NCBI RefSeq assembly: GCF_002362255.1
Contig: NZ_LPVV01000004.1
Location: 124,001-188,000, forward strand
Direction of reading: 5' to 3'
DNA length: 64,000 bases
Source of the DNA: Microbacterium sp. SZ1
Lineage (GTDB): Bacteria; Actinomycetota; Actinomycetes; Actinomycetales; Microbacteriaceae
The notes under the pieces were generated by a model. It saw only the letters and a program-made list of their open reading frames with translations. It was not told where the DNA came from and ran no database searches. This document shows positions 25,630 through 32,615 of the stretch, in pieces; position 1 is the first letter of the stretch; every line of letters begins with the position of its first letter. The position numbers were made by a program, and so were the translations under genes.

Positions 25630-25923
25630 ATGACTGCTCACGGCACATCGGAACGACGATCACGCGGGTCGGCCATGACCCAACGAAGCGTGGTTGCCAG
25701 CATCCTTGCGCTCGTCGGTGGAGCGATCCTCCTCTGGTGGGGTGCGTCCGAGCTGTTCGCCGCGGGGGTGGCGGCCGATGCGGCCGGAACCGGTGGCGGC
25801 TTCCCGACACTTGCGCTCGGCGCTGCGGCGATCGGACTGATCGCAGCGGTGTGGGGTCTGTGCGCGCTCGCGTGGCAACTCGGTCTGGTGCTGAGGCAGC
25901 GACGCGCAAAGTCAGGCCACTGA
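25630..25923 (+). CDS. Small two-TM membrane protein
   Basis: 97 aa. A short basic N terminus precedes two hydrophobic helices (VVASILALVGGAILLWWGAS and LALGAAAIGLIAAVWGLCAL), joined by a Gly/Ala loop, with a basic tail RQRRAKSGH. No family recognised. TTAGCT ends 7 nt before the ATG, suggesting a leaderless message. An internal ATG (MTQRSVV) 15 codons later is an alternative start. Its divergent arrangement with the TetR gene and the palindrome between them suggest TetR control. Confidence 0.65.
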   Translation: MTAHGTSERRSRGSAMTQRSVVASILALVGGAILLWWGASELFAAGVAADAAGTGGGFPTLALGAAAIGLIAAVWGLCALAWQLGLVLRQRRAKSGH

Positions 25924-25935
25924 GCGGACCTCACG

Positions 25936-26214
25936 TCAGTCTTGGATCCCCGCATCTCGGCCGTATCGGGTTTCAAACTCCCGCGTTGCGCGCCGGGCGG
26001 CGAGGAGCTTGACAGCTCCGTAGACCGCGCCGCCGATGAAGACGACGACCCCGAGCCAGTGGAACCACCCAGCCGTACCCTCGACGAAGCGCGTTACCAG
26101 CAGCATGCTGCCCGCGACGAGCGGCCCAACCGTCATCCACACTGCCAGGTTCCTCTCTCGGCGCAGTGCGAAGCGCTGCTGGATCAGCGACGGGGTCGGC
26201 TCCGGTTGGCTCAT
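25936..26214 (-). CDS. Small two-TM membrane protein
   Basis: 92 aa with two hydrophobic helices (AVWMTVGPLVAGSMLLVTRF and HWLGVVVFIGGAVYGAVKLL) and charged ends. The start ATG at 26214 overlaps the stop of the DHFR-like gene by 4 nt (ATGA), so it is translationally coupled to it. Convergent with the gene ending at 25923. Function unknown. Confidence 0.7.
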   Translation of the reverse strand: MSQPEPTPSLIQQRFALRRERNLAVWMTVGPLVAGSMLLVTRFVEGTAGWFHWLGVVVFIGGAVYGAVKLLAARRATREFETRYGRDAGIQD

Positions 26215-26774
26215 CCGTCCGCCCTCCGGTAGACCTGCGCCACCGCGCCCGACCCGAATTCGCGCCGCTCAACCGGCTCCAATCGCACCCGCTCGCGCAG
26301 ACCGTCGAGTAGGTACGGGCCGTGCCCCGCGACGATCGGATGCACGACGAAGATGTACTCGTCGATCAGCCCGAGATCCGTGAGCGCGGTCGACAGCACG
26401 AGCCCGCCGACCGACAGACCCTTCCCCGACTGCTCCTTCAGTCGCCGCACGGCCTCGCCGAGGTCGCCCTGCACGAGCTCGGCATTCCAGTCGACCTCCT
26501 CGAGCGTGCTGGAGACGACGTATTTCTTCGCCCGGTCGAGGGTGTCGGCGAACTCCTGCTCGCCTTCGTCCATCCAGTCGGGCCAGACCCCGTCATCCGG
26601 ACGCTTCCACGCCTCCCGCATCATCTCGAATGTGACGCGGCCGTAGAGCTCGGCATCCGAGTTCTCCATCTGCTCCGTCCAGAAGCGCATCAGCTCGTCA
26701 TCGGGAGCGACGCCGGCCTCGTGATGGACGCAGCCGTCGAGCGTGACGTTGATGGCGTACCGCAGTGGTCTCAT
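26211..26774 (-). CDS. Dihydrofolate reductase/RibD C-terminal-domain family protein
   Basis: 187 aa with AAGGAG about 10 nt before the ATG. It matches the single-domain RibD_C/YyaP family: N-terminal INVTLDGCVHHEAG, central LYGRVTFEMM, VVSSTLEEVDW, LKEQSGKGLSVGGLVLSTAL and C-terminal EYIFVVHPIVAGHGPYLLDGL. The fold binds NADPH. These single-domain homologues are widespread in actinomycetes and their substrates are mostly unknown, so neither folate nor riboflavin synthesis should be assumed. It forms an overlapping pair with the small membrane protein downstream. Confidence 0.85.
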   Translation of the reverse strand: MRPLRYAINVTLDGCVHHEAGVAPDDELMRFWTEQMENSDAELYGRVTFEMMREAWKRPDDGVWPDWMDEGEQEFADTLDRAKKYVVSSTLEEVDWNAELVQGDLGEAVRRLKEQSGKGLSVGGLVLSTALTDLGLIDEYIFVVHPIVAGHGPYLLDGLRERVRLEPVERREFGSGAVAQVYRRADG

Positions 26775-26840
26775 GGCGCTGCTCTCCTTTGATGCGCGAA
26801 GTGCGGGGCGGATGCGGTACAGAGTACGCCCCGCGAAGGG

Positions 26841-26927
26841 AACCGCGTTTCGTCTCGCTCCGCTCGCTCAACGACCCGGGAGGAGGGAACCGCGTTTCGT
26901 CTCGGCGCGCTCGCTCAACGACCGAGG
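26841..26927. repeat. REP-like intergenic repeat, two direct copies
   Basis: Two copies (26841-26880 and 26888-26927) of a roughly 40-bp unit whose core reads CGTTTCGTCTCG...CGCTCGCTCAACGACC. The same unit recurs at 32413-32615, 54723-54770 and 60381-60446, including an inverted copy. It is a dispersed chromosomal repeat. Confidence 0.75.
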
Positions 26928-26979
26928 GAAGTGCGCAGGTAGCGGTGACTTCTGCCCGCGGCTAGGGCAGGGTGGTCGC

Positions 26980-28203
26980 ATGCGCGTCATCGTGAGCGGA
27001 GCGGGCCTCGGCGGACTCGTGCTCGCCCATGCCCTGCGCGATCACGCCGAGGTCGTCGTCCTCGACCGCGACGCCAGCGCCGGTGACACCGGCGGCTACC
27101 GCATCGCCCTCACTCCCGAAGCGGTCGCCGTGGTGGAGCAGCACATTCCAGCGCGGCTCGTCGACCGCATCCGCTCGGTGTCCGACGGGCCGCGCACGTT
27201 CTCGCAGTTCATCATCGCCGACTCGCGCCTGCGGCCGATCGTCGTCGCGCCGGAGCCGCCGGGGCAGGATCGGATGCTGTGCCAGCGCCGCGCCCTGCGG
27301 CAGATCCTCGCCGAAGGGCTGGGCGATGGCATCCGCTTCTCGTCGACCGTCGCGTCGGCCGAGGCTCACGCGAGCGGCGCGTCGGTGACGCTGACGGACG
27401 GCACCCGGATCGACGGCGACCTCGTGGTGGCGGCGGACGGCGCGCGCTCAGCGACCCTGCGGACGCTCGCTCCGGACACGAGCGCCGACACCGGCCTCGT
27501 CGGCATCGCCGGGTCGACACCCCTCACGCGCGGGGTGCGCTTCCCCCGCTACCTCGACCGCGGTCCGGCTCTCGCGGTCGACCGGCTCGGCACCGGGATG
27601 TTCCTGTCACTGACCTCTCGCGGCCTCTCATCGATTCCCGCCGACCTCGCGGATGCCGTCGGGCCGCCGTCGCTCGTGTGGGGTCTCATCGCACGACGCC
27701 AGGCGCTGCCCGACGTGCGGGAGGCCGGTCCGGAAGAGTTGGCGCTGACGGCATCCGCTCTCGTGCGCCGCTGGCATCCGTGGATGCAGGACGCCATCCT
27801 CGGATCCGCGGCCGACCGGACCGCCGCCTTCTCCTTCCGCGCGGCGGACCCGTCGGCGCCGCGCTTCCCATGGGCGCCATGCCGCATCACCGCCATCGGA
27901 GACGCCGTGCACGCCATGCCCCCGACCGGCGGACGGGCGGGGGCGACCGCCATCCGCTCGGCCGGCGCTCTCGCGGACGCCCTCATCGCCGAGCCCGACA
28001 CCGACGCCGCCGTCGCGCGATACCAGTCGCGCGTGGACGAGTGGGCGCGCCCCGCCATCGTCGAGTCGCTCGGGCCGGTGCGCGTGATCGCCGCGCTGCG
28101 GCATCCGCTCGCGCAGCTCCTCGCGGGGCCGGCTCTCGGGGTTGCCGGCGCGCTCGGGGCGGCAGCGTATCGGCGGCGGGTGCGCGCGGCCGCGGAGCGG
28201 TGA
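26980..28203 (+). CDS. FAD-dependent monooxygenase/hydroxylase-like protein
   Basis: 407 aa, start ATG 26980 (MRVIVSGAGLGGLVLAHAL), which places the FAD dinucleotide motif GAGLGG at the N terminus; the frame is open upstream into the repeat, so the start is decided by the fold. LCQRRALRQIL, the DG motif DLVVAADGARSATL and the second FAD motif ITAIGDAVHAMPPTGGRAG are all present. This is the layout of class A flavoprotein hydroxylases (PHBH/TetX-like). These use NAD(P)H and O2 to hydroxylate aromatic or polyketide-type compounds. Substrate unknown. Confidence 0.85.
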   Translation: MRVIVSGAGLGGLVLAHALRDHAEVVVLDRDASAGDTGGYRIALTPEAVAVVEQHIPARLVDRIRSVSDGPRTFSQFIIADSRLRPIVVAPEPPGQDRMLCQRRALRQILAEGLGDGIRFSSTVASAEAHASGASVTLTDGTRIDGDLVVAADGARSATLRTLAPDTSADTGLVGIAGSTPLTRGVRFPRYLDRGPALAVDRLGTGMFLSLTSRGLSSIPADLADAVGPPSLVWGLIARRQALPDVREAGPEELALTASALVRRWHPWMQDAILGSAADRTAAFSFRAADPSAPRFPWAPCRITAIGDAVHAMPPTGGRAGATAIRSAGALADALIAEPDTDAAVARYQSRVDEWARPAIVESLGPVRVIAALRHPLAQLLAGPALGVAGALGAAAYRRRVRAAAER

Positions 28204-28247
28204 TTCCCGTCATTGCAAGGGCCTGTCACGGCATCCATCCCGCGCCC

Positions 28248-28253
28248 TAGCCT
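28248..28253 (+). promoter_or_regulatory. -10 box for a leaderless VOC-protein mRNA
   Basis: TAGCCT ends 7 nt before the ATG at 28261; no Shine-Dalgarno sequence is present between them. Confidence 0.45.
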
Positions 28254-28260
28254 GACCGGC

Positions 28261-28632
28261 ATGCTGAAGATCGTCTCGATCGTGATCCGCGTGGACGACC
28301 TGCCCGCGCAGGCCGAGTTCTGGAAGGCCGCCCTCGACTACGTCGAGCGAGACCCGGCATCCGACGACTGGGTCGTGCTGAAGCCACGCGACGCGGAGGC
28401 GCCGTGCATCGCCCTCGACGCGCATCACTCCGAGCGGGTGCTGCCGCCGCGCATCCACCTCGACATCTACGCCGAGGACCAGGATGCCGAGGTGCGCCGT
28501 CTCTCGTCACTCGGCGCGACCGTGGTTCCGTGGGACGGGCGTCCGGACGACGCCGACTACGTGATCATGCAGGACCCGGAGGGCAACCGCTTCTGCATCG
28601 TCGACCGGCCGGACTGGGTGGGGTGGCGCTGA
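28261..28632 (+). CDS. VOC-family (glyoxalase/bleomycin-resistance-like) protein
   Basis: 123 aa, single VOC module with paired beta-alpha-beta units: IVSIVIRVDDLPAQAEFWKA at the start, RIHLDIYAEDQDAEVRRLSS in the middle, and MQDPEGNRFCIVD at the end. The His in HLDI and Glu in PEGN are at usual metal-ligand positions. The family includes lyases, dioxygenases and drug-binding proteins, so the activity cannot be assigned. The start is set by the -10 box 7 nt upstream. Confidence 0.82.
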   Translation: MLKIVSIVIRVDDLPAQAEFWKAALDYVERDPASDDWVVLKPRDAEAPCIALDAHHSERVLPPRIHLDIYAEDQDAEVRRLSSLGATVVPWDGRPDDADYVIMQDPEGNRFCIVDRPDWVGWR

Positions 28633-28645
28633 TCCTGATCGCCCG

Positions 28646-29125
28646 TCAGAGGGAGCGGGAGTAGTAGAACGCCCGCTCGCCGGTCGCGGGGTCCGTGCCG
28701 CGGAAGCCGTGGGACTCGTAGAAGCGCATCGTGTCGGCATCCGATTCGTCGACGTTGATCTCGATCTCGGCGACGCCCAGCCGCTGACACGCCTCGACCA
28801 TCACACGCAGGATCTCACCGCCGATGCCGCCGCCGCGCTCATCCGGCGCGACGTACATCTCGTCGAGCAGCGCGACCGGCCCGTCCGACCAGACGTTGGG
28901 ACGGATGGTCACCAGAGCGACGCCGATCGCCGGCTCACCGCCGATCACCGCGAACGTCGAGGGTCCGGCGAGAAGGGTGCGCAGCCGACGTGTGAGCACC
29001 TCGACGCCCGGGGTGTCGGTGTCGAACTCGGTGTTGAAGTCGTGCAGCAGCTCGGCGATGCGCGGGCCTTCGTCGGGCGTGGCGGTGCGGATGCGGTACG
29101 CGTGCGGTTCGTCGTTCATCTCCAT
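28646..29125 (-). CDS. GNAT-family N-acetyltransferase, start overlapping the OLD nuclease stop
   Basis: 159 aa. GNAT signatures: YRIRTATPDEGPRIAELLHD at the N terminus, LLDEMYVAPDERGGGIGGEI (acetyl-CoA pyrophosphate loop, R/Q-x-x-G-x-G/A variant GGGIGG) and AEIEINVDESDADTMRFYES at the C terminus. The ATG shares its A with the TAA of the upstream OLD-type gene (TAATG), so it may be reinitiated by ribosomes leaving that gene. A second ATG two codons later is possible. Base composition matches the chromosome rather than the upstream gene, so the coupling may be a by-product of insertion. Confidence 0.85.
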   Translation of the reverse strand: MEMNDEPHAYRIRTATPDEGPRIAELLHDFNTEFDTDTPGVEVLTRRLRTLLAGPSTFAVIGGEPAIGVALVTIRPNVWSDGPVALLDEMYVAPDERGGGIGGEILRVMVEACQRLGVAEIEINVDESDADTMRFYESHGFRGTDPATGERAFYYSRSL

Positions 29126-31188
29126 TAATCATTCCCTTCGACTACCGCAGGCGGCGGGGCGCTGCTTGTCACACTGTTCGTGAATCCGAGGTAGTCGCTG
29201 GCCTCAAAGAGCACGCTGCGTGCTTGATCTCGTAGTTGCTCCTTCACCGTTCGGCCCTTCTCATCGAGTAAACCGACCTTCGCCCTGACTTCTCGGCCAC
29301 GTTTATCCCGGATATCTGCCGCTGGCTGCTCGAGAATTAGGTAATGTCCGAACTCTTCCCGAAGCTCGGCCGCAAGATCGGGGACGTCGTTATCCAAGAT
29401 CGCCACGACTCGAGAGAAACCCAACTCCCGCAGCAATCTCAGAAAGCGCGGAACGTTATAAGCTCCACCGGATCCCCACCCAAAAATCGAGCCATTGAAT
29501 GGAACTGCCAATTGTTCAAACGCTCGCGGCAGAAGAGCCGCGTCTTCCTGGCCCTCTACGACCACCACGCCGTCATCCAGGAAGAGCGCTGCATTAGCGT
29601 CCCATCCGAGCGCATGAGGGTTAGTCCAGCCGCCGCGGGCCTTCGTCACCTCATCGATCGCTCCTCGACTGGCTTGCGCGATCTTCGACTCTCCGTCGCG
29701 CCTGAACACCCGAGCGACTTCTCCACCGGCGCCGATATCGTCCCAAGAGATTAGCTCTGGCGCGTGCGTGAAAATAACTATCTGTCGATCTGAAGCGAGC
29801 CGAGAGATCACTCGCCCCAACCGCCGTACAAGTTGCGGGTGCAACGAGAGTTCCGGCTCATCGATGGTCAATAGCGTCCCGGGCTCAGAATCGTAGAGGG
29901 CGTTCAGGATAAACATCAAGCTAATAATTCCGTCGCCGAGACCGTCGCTTGTGTGACTGCCGCTCTCGCTTTTTACTTTGAGATAATACGACTGCCCGAA
30001 CTGCCCGTCGGCAAGTTCAATGCTCCAGTTAAATTCACGCCCAACGACCTCCGCCATCAGATCGTCGAATCGCGCCTTTTTTGCATCGTCGTTATGCAAG
30101 TCGAAAAGACGCCCTGTGAACTGCGTAAACTGGTCCGCCTGTCGGGCCCTCGAGAAATCTCCCCCGGACACCATCCAATCTCGCGCTATCGTTCCACTCT
30201 TCCCAAAGCTCGGTTGAAATTGGCGTCGAGCGGGCACTGAAACGAGCTCGAACACGGCTGAGGCAGACGGGCTAACATTCATCCACTCTCCGCGGGTTTC
30301 ACTAGTATCCGCGTGGCGGCTTTCGAGTACATACGTCGAACCGTCGGCTCGCTCCATGCAAATGCGAACTCCTCCCGCTCCCATGTTTCGACGCCCCTCG
30401 GAGAACGAAACATCCGACCGCATCTTCCGCGCCACCGAATCGAACGCTTCCCACACAGTCGACTTACCTGCATTGTTCTCGCCGACCACAACGGTGAGGC
30501 CACTACCATCTGACCCGTTTGGGACAGCAAGCCGCAGAGTCTCGTCGGTTCTGAACCCGCGGAGTCCTCGAAGAGTAAGGCGTTCAACGCGTGCGCTCTC
30601 CCCGGCAATTCCAATCACGCGATCATCCTCTCCTGCACCGTTGCGGCTCATCTCGTCATAACGGCTAAATCGTCGCACGCGGCGGTGATTTCGGTCGTAA
30701 ATGCTTGGCCGATGCGCGGGATCATTGGAAGGCTGAGCGATCAGCCGCTCGGCCTCTTCTGCGTCCACAAGAAACGGTGCTCGTCCCCGCCGCCGATCGG
30801 AGTAGGTCCAGAATAAGGCGAATCTGTTCGACGCGTTGTTCCAGGTCTCGGCCTCCCAGTAGATGAGCAAAACGATATCGTCCTGCTCTGCGTAGTCTCG
30901 GCCCACCCCATCTTGAAGGACGTAAATGCTGTGCTGCCCTGGTTTGGCCACATTCATCACGAGATCGATAGATGCACTCCCGGAGAGCGTTCGCGGCCGC
31001 TCGGTCACAGGGTCCCCCCATTGGCCGCCCCACGGGCTCCCCAGCCCCATGATGTCTATCGAAACGTCTCTGATCTCCATGCCACGCTTCGCGACGAGCG
31101 TGAGGAGCTGAGTCGGACGCAGATGTTGGCTGACGCGGATTCGGAACGGGTCCTCTACACGCCTGTCGATAGCGAACAATCTCCGCAT
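29125..31188 (-). CDS. OLD-family ATPase/TOPRIM nuclease with unusual N-terminal region
   Basis: 687 aa, ATG 31188 with AGGAG 4-5 nt upstream. Residues 1-185 have no recognised domain. From about 200 an SMC/ABC-type ATPase follows: Walker A GENNAGKS (236-243), signature-like SDGLGDG (414-420), Walker B LLTIDEPELSLHP (439-451) and the H-loop FTHAPEL. The C-terminal TOPRIM domain has VVEGQED with E545, a Gly-rich turn (570-575) and ILDNDVPD (DxD at 599-601). OLD proteins cut DNA and act in phage defence (P2 Old, GajA of Gabija, PARIS). No UvrD-like GajB partner is encoded next to it. Lower GC than its neighbours points to horizontal transfer. Confidence 0.85.
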   Translation of the reverse strand: MRRLFAIDRRVEDPFRIRVSQHLRPTQLLTLVAKRGMEIRDVSIDIMGLGSPWGGQWGDPVTERPRTLSGSASIDLVMNVAKPGQHSIYVLQDGVGRDYAEQDDIVLLIYWEAETWNNASNRFALFWTYSDRRRGRAPFLVDAEEAERLIAQPSNDPAHRPSIYDRNHRRVRRFSRYDEMSRNGAGEDDRVIGIAGESARVERLTLRGLRGFRTDETLRLAVPNGSDGSGLTVVVGENNAGKSTVWEAFDSVARKMRSDVSFSEGRRNMGAGGVRICMERADGSTYVLESRHADTSETRGEWMNVSPSASAVFELVSVPARRQFQPSFGKSGTIARDWMVSGGDFSRARQADQFTQFTGRLFDLHNDDAKKARFDDLMAEVVGREFNWSIELADGQFGQSYYLKVKSESGSHTSDGLGDGIISLMFILNALYDSEPGTLLTIDEPELSLHPQLVRRLGRVISRLASDRQIVIFTHAPELISWDDIGAGGEVARVFRRDGESKIAQASRGAIDEVTKARGGWTNPHALGWDANAALFLDDGVVVVEGQEDAALLPRAFEQLAVPFNGSIFGWGSGGAYNVPRFLRLLRELGFSRVVAILDNDVPDLAAELREEFGHYLILEQPAADIRDKRGREVRAKVGLLDEKGRTVKEQLRDQARSVLFEASDYLGFTNSVTSSAPPPAVVEGND

Positions 31189-31240
31189 CTCACTCCTTCG
31201 CGATCAACGGCCCACAGCCGGCTCGGGCAGCTCGACGTCC

Positions 31241-32296
31241 TCAGTTGGACTCGGCCTTGCGCGAGCCGGCCTCGAGCACGTCGCCGGCGGGAAGCTCCTT
31301 GTGCCCGCCGAACTGCAGACGCATCGCCGACAGCACCTGGTTCGCGAAGCGGTCCTCATCGCGCGAGGCGAAGCGCTCGAAGAGGGATGCCGCGAGCACC
31401 GGCACCGGCACACCCACGTCGACCGCGGCCTTGACCGTCCAGCGTCCTTCGCCCGAGTCGGAGACGCGACCGGCGAGTCCGTCGAGCGTGGGGTTCTCGG
31501 CCAGCGCCGCCGCCGTGAGGTCGAGCAGCCACGACGAGATCACCGACCCGCGGCGCCACAGCTCCGAGACCTTCGCGGTGTCGATGGGGAACTGGTAGTA
31601 CTCCGGCTCCTCCAGCGGCGCGATCTCGGCGGAGTGCTCGGCCTCGCGCACCCCGGCATCCGCGTTGTGCAGCAGGTTGAGCCCCTCGGCGATCGACGCC
31701 ATGATGCCGTACTCGATGCCGTTGTGCACCATCTTCACGAAGTGCCCCGCACCCGACGGCCCGCAGTGCAGGTAGCCCAGCTCCTCGGGGCCGAGGTCGC
31801 CGGTGCGCCCCGGGGTGCGCTCGATCTCGCCCGCGCCCGGCGCGATCGTCTTCAGGATCGGCTCGATGCGCTGCACGGCCTCATCCGGACCGCCGACCAT
31901 GAGGCAGTAGCCGCGGTCGAGTCCGAAGACGCCGCCGCTCGTGCCCACGTCGACATAGTGGATGCCGCGCTCCTTCAGCGCCTTCGCCCGGCGGACGTCG
32001 TCGCGGTAGTTCGAGTTGCCGCCGTCGATGAGGATGTCGCCCTCCTCGAGCACCGTCGCCGCCTCGTCGGCGACGGCCCCGGTGAGACCGGCCGGCACCA
32101 TCATCCAGACGGCCCGCGGGGCCTCGAGCTTCGACGCGAGGTCGGCCATGCTGTCGGCACCGACGGCGCCCTCCGCGGCCAGGCTCTGCACGGCATCCGT
32201 GTTCACGTCGTAGACCACGCAGTCATGTCCGTCGCGCATCAGGCGGCGCACGATGTTGGCGCCCATCCGTCCGAGTCCGATCATCGCGATCTGCAT
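31241..32296 (-). CDS. gnd: 6-phosphogluconate dehydrogenase, decarboxylating (short NAD-type)
   Basis: 351 aa, start ATG 32296 (MQIAMIGLGRMGANIVRRLM) with AAGGA upstream. Rossmann motif GLGRMG, signature ILIDGGNSNYRDDVRR, GTSGGVFGLDRGYCLMVGG and the active-site segment GPSGAGHFVKMVHNGIEYG. The length matches the short (about 300-350 aa) bacterial form, often NAD-preferring, not the 470-aa NADP enzyme. It oxidises 6-phosphogluconate to ribulose-5-P and CO2 in the pentose phosphate pathway. Confidence 0.92.
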   Translation of the reverse strand: MQIAMIGLGRMGANIVRRLMRDGHDCVVYDVNTDAVQSLAAEGAVGADSMADLASKLEAPRAVWMMVPAGLTGAVADEAATVLEEGDILIDGGNSNYRDDVRRAKALKERGIHYVDVGTSGGVFGLDRGYCLMVGGPDEAVQRIEPILKTIAPGAGEIERTPGRTGDLGPEELGYLHCGPSGAGHFVKMVHNGIEYGIMASIAEGLNLLHNADAGVREAEHSAEIAPLEEPEYYQFPIDTAKVSELWRRGSVISSWLLDLTAAALAENPTLDGLAGRVSDSGEGRWTVKAAVDVGVPVPVLAASLFERFASRDEDRFANQVLSAMRLQFGGHKELPAGDVLEAGSRKAESN

Positions 32297-32412
32297 GAGG
32301 TTCCTTCTTTCACCGGGGCTAGGGGATGTCGTCATCCTCACACGCCCGCGGGCTACGGCCAAAGGGGGTGGCGCGTTTCGCGGAGAGGTGAATCAGGGTT
32401 GCGCGGAGGGTC

Positions 32413-32615
32413 ACCGCGTTTCGTCTCGCTCCGCTCGCTCAACGACCCGGGGGGAGTTCGCTCGCTCAACGACCCGGGCGGCCCCCGGTCGTTGAGCGAG
32501 GAGCGAAGCACCGAGACGAAACGTCGCACGCCGCTCTCCAGAACTCACCGCGTTTCGTCTCGCTTCGCTCGCTCAACGACCCGGGGAAGAGTCCGCTCGC
32601 TCAACGACCCTCGGG
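32413..32615. repeat. Cluster of REP-like repeats in both orientations
   Basis: Full-length copies at about 32413-32451 and 32547-32585, short copies (CGCTCGCTCAACGACCC) near 32459-32476 and 32594-32610, and one inverted copy at 32484-32523 (GGTCGTTGAGCGAGGAGCGA). The inverted copy can pair with its neighbours into long stems. The last short copy supplies the end of the phosphoesterase gene: its GGTCGTTGA is read as Gly-Arg-stop. Confidence 0.75.

Noticed and set aside
26841..26927. CRISPR or insertion-sequence ends from the 40-bp repeats
   Set aside because: No spacer pattern and no transposase or terminal inverted repeats; better explained as dispersed REP-like elements.
29125..31188. Gabija system
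   Set aside because: The OLD-type protein could be GajA-like, but no UvrD-like helicase (GajB) is encoded beside it and the N-terminal region is different.
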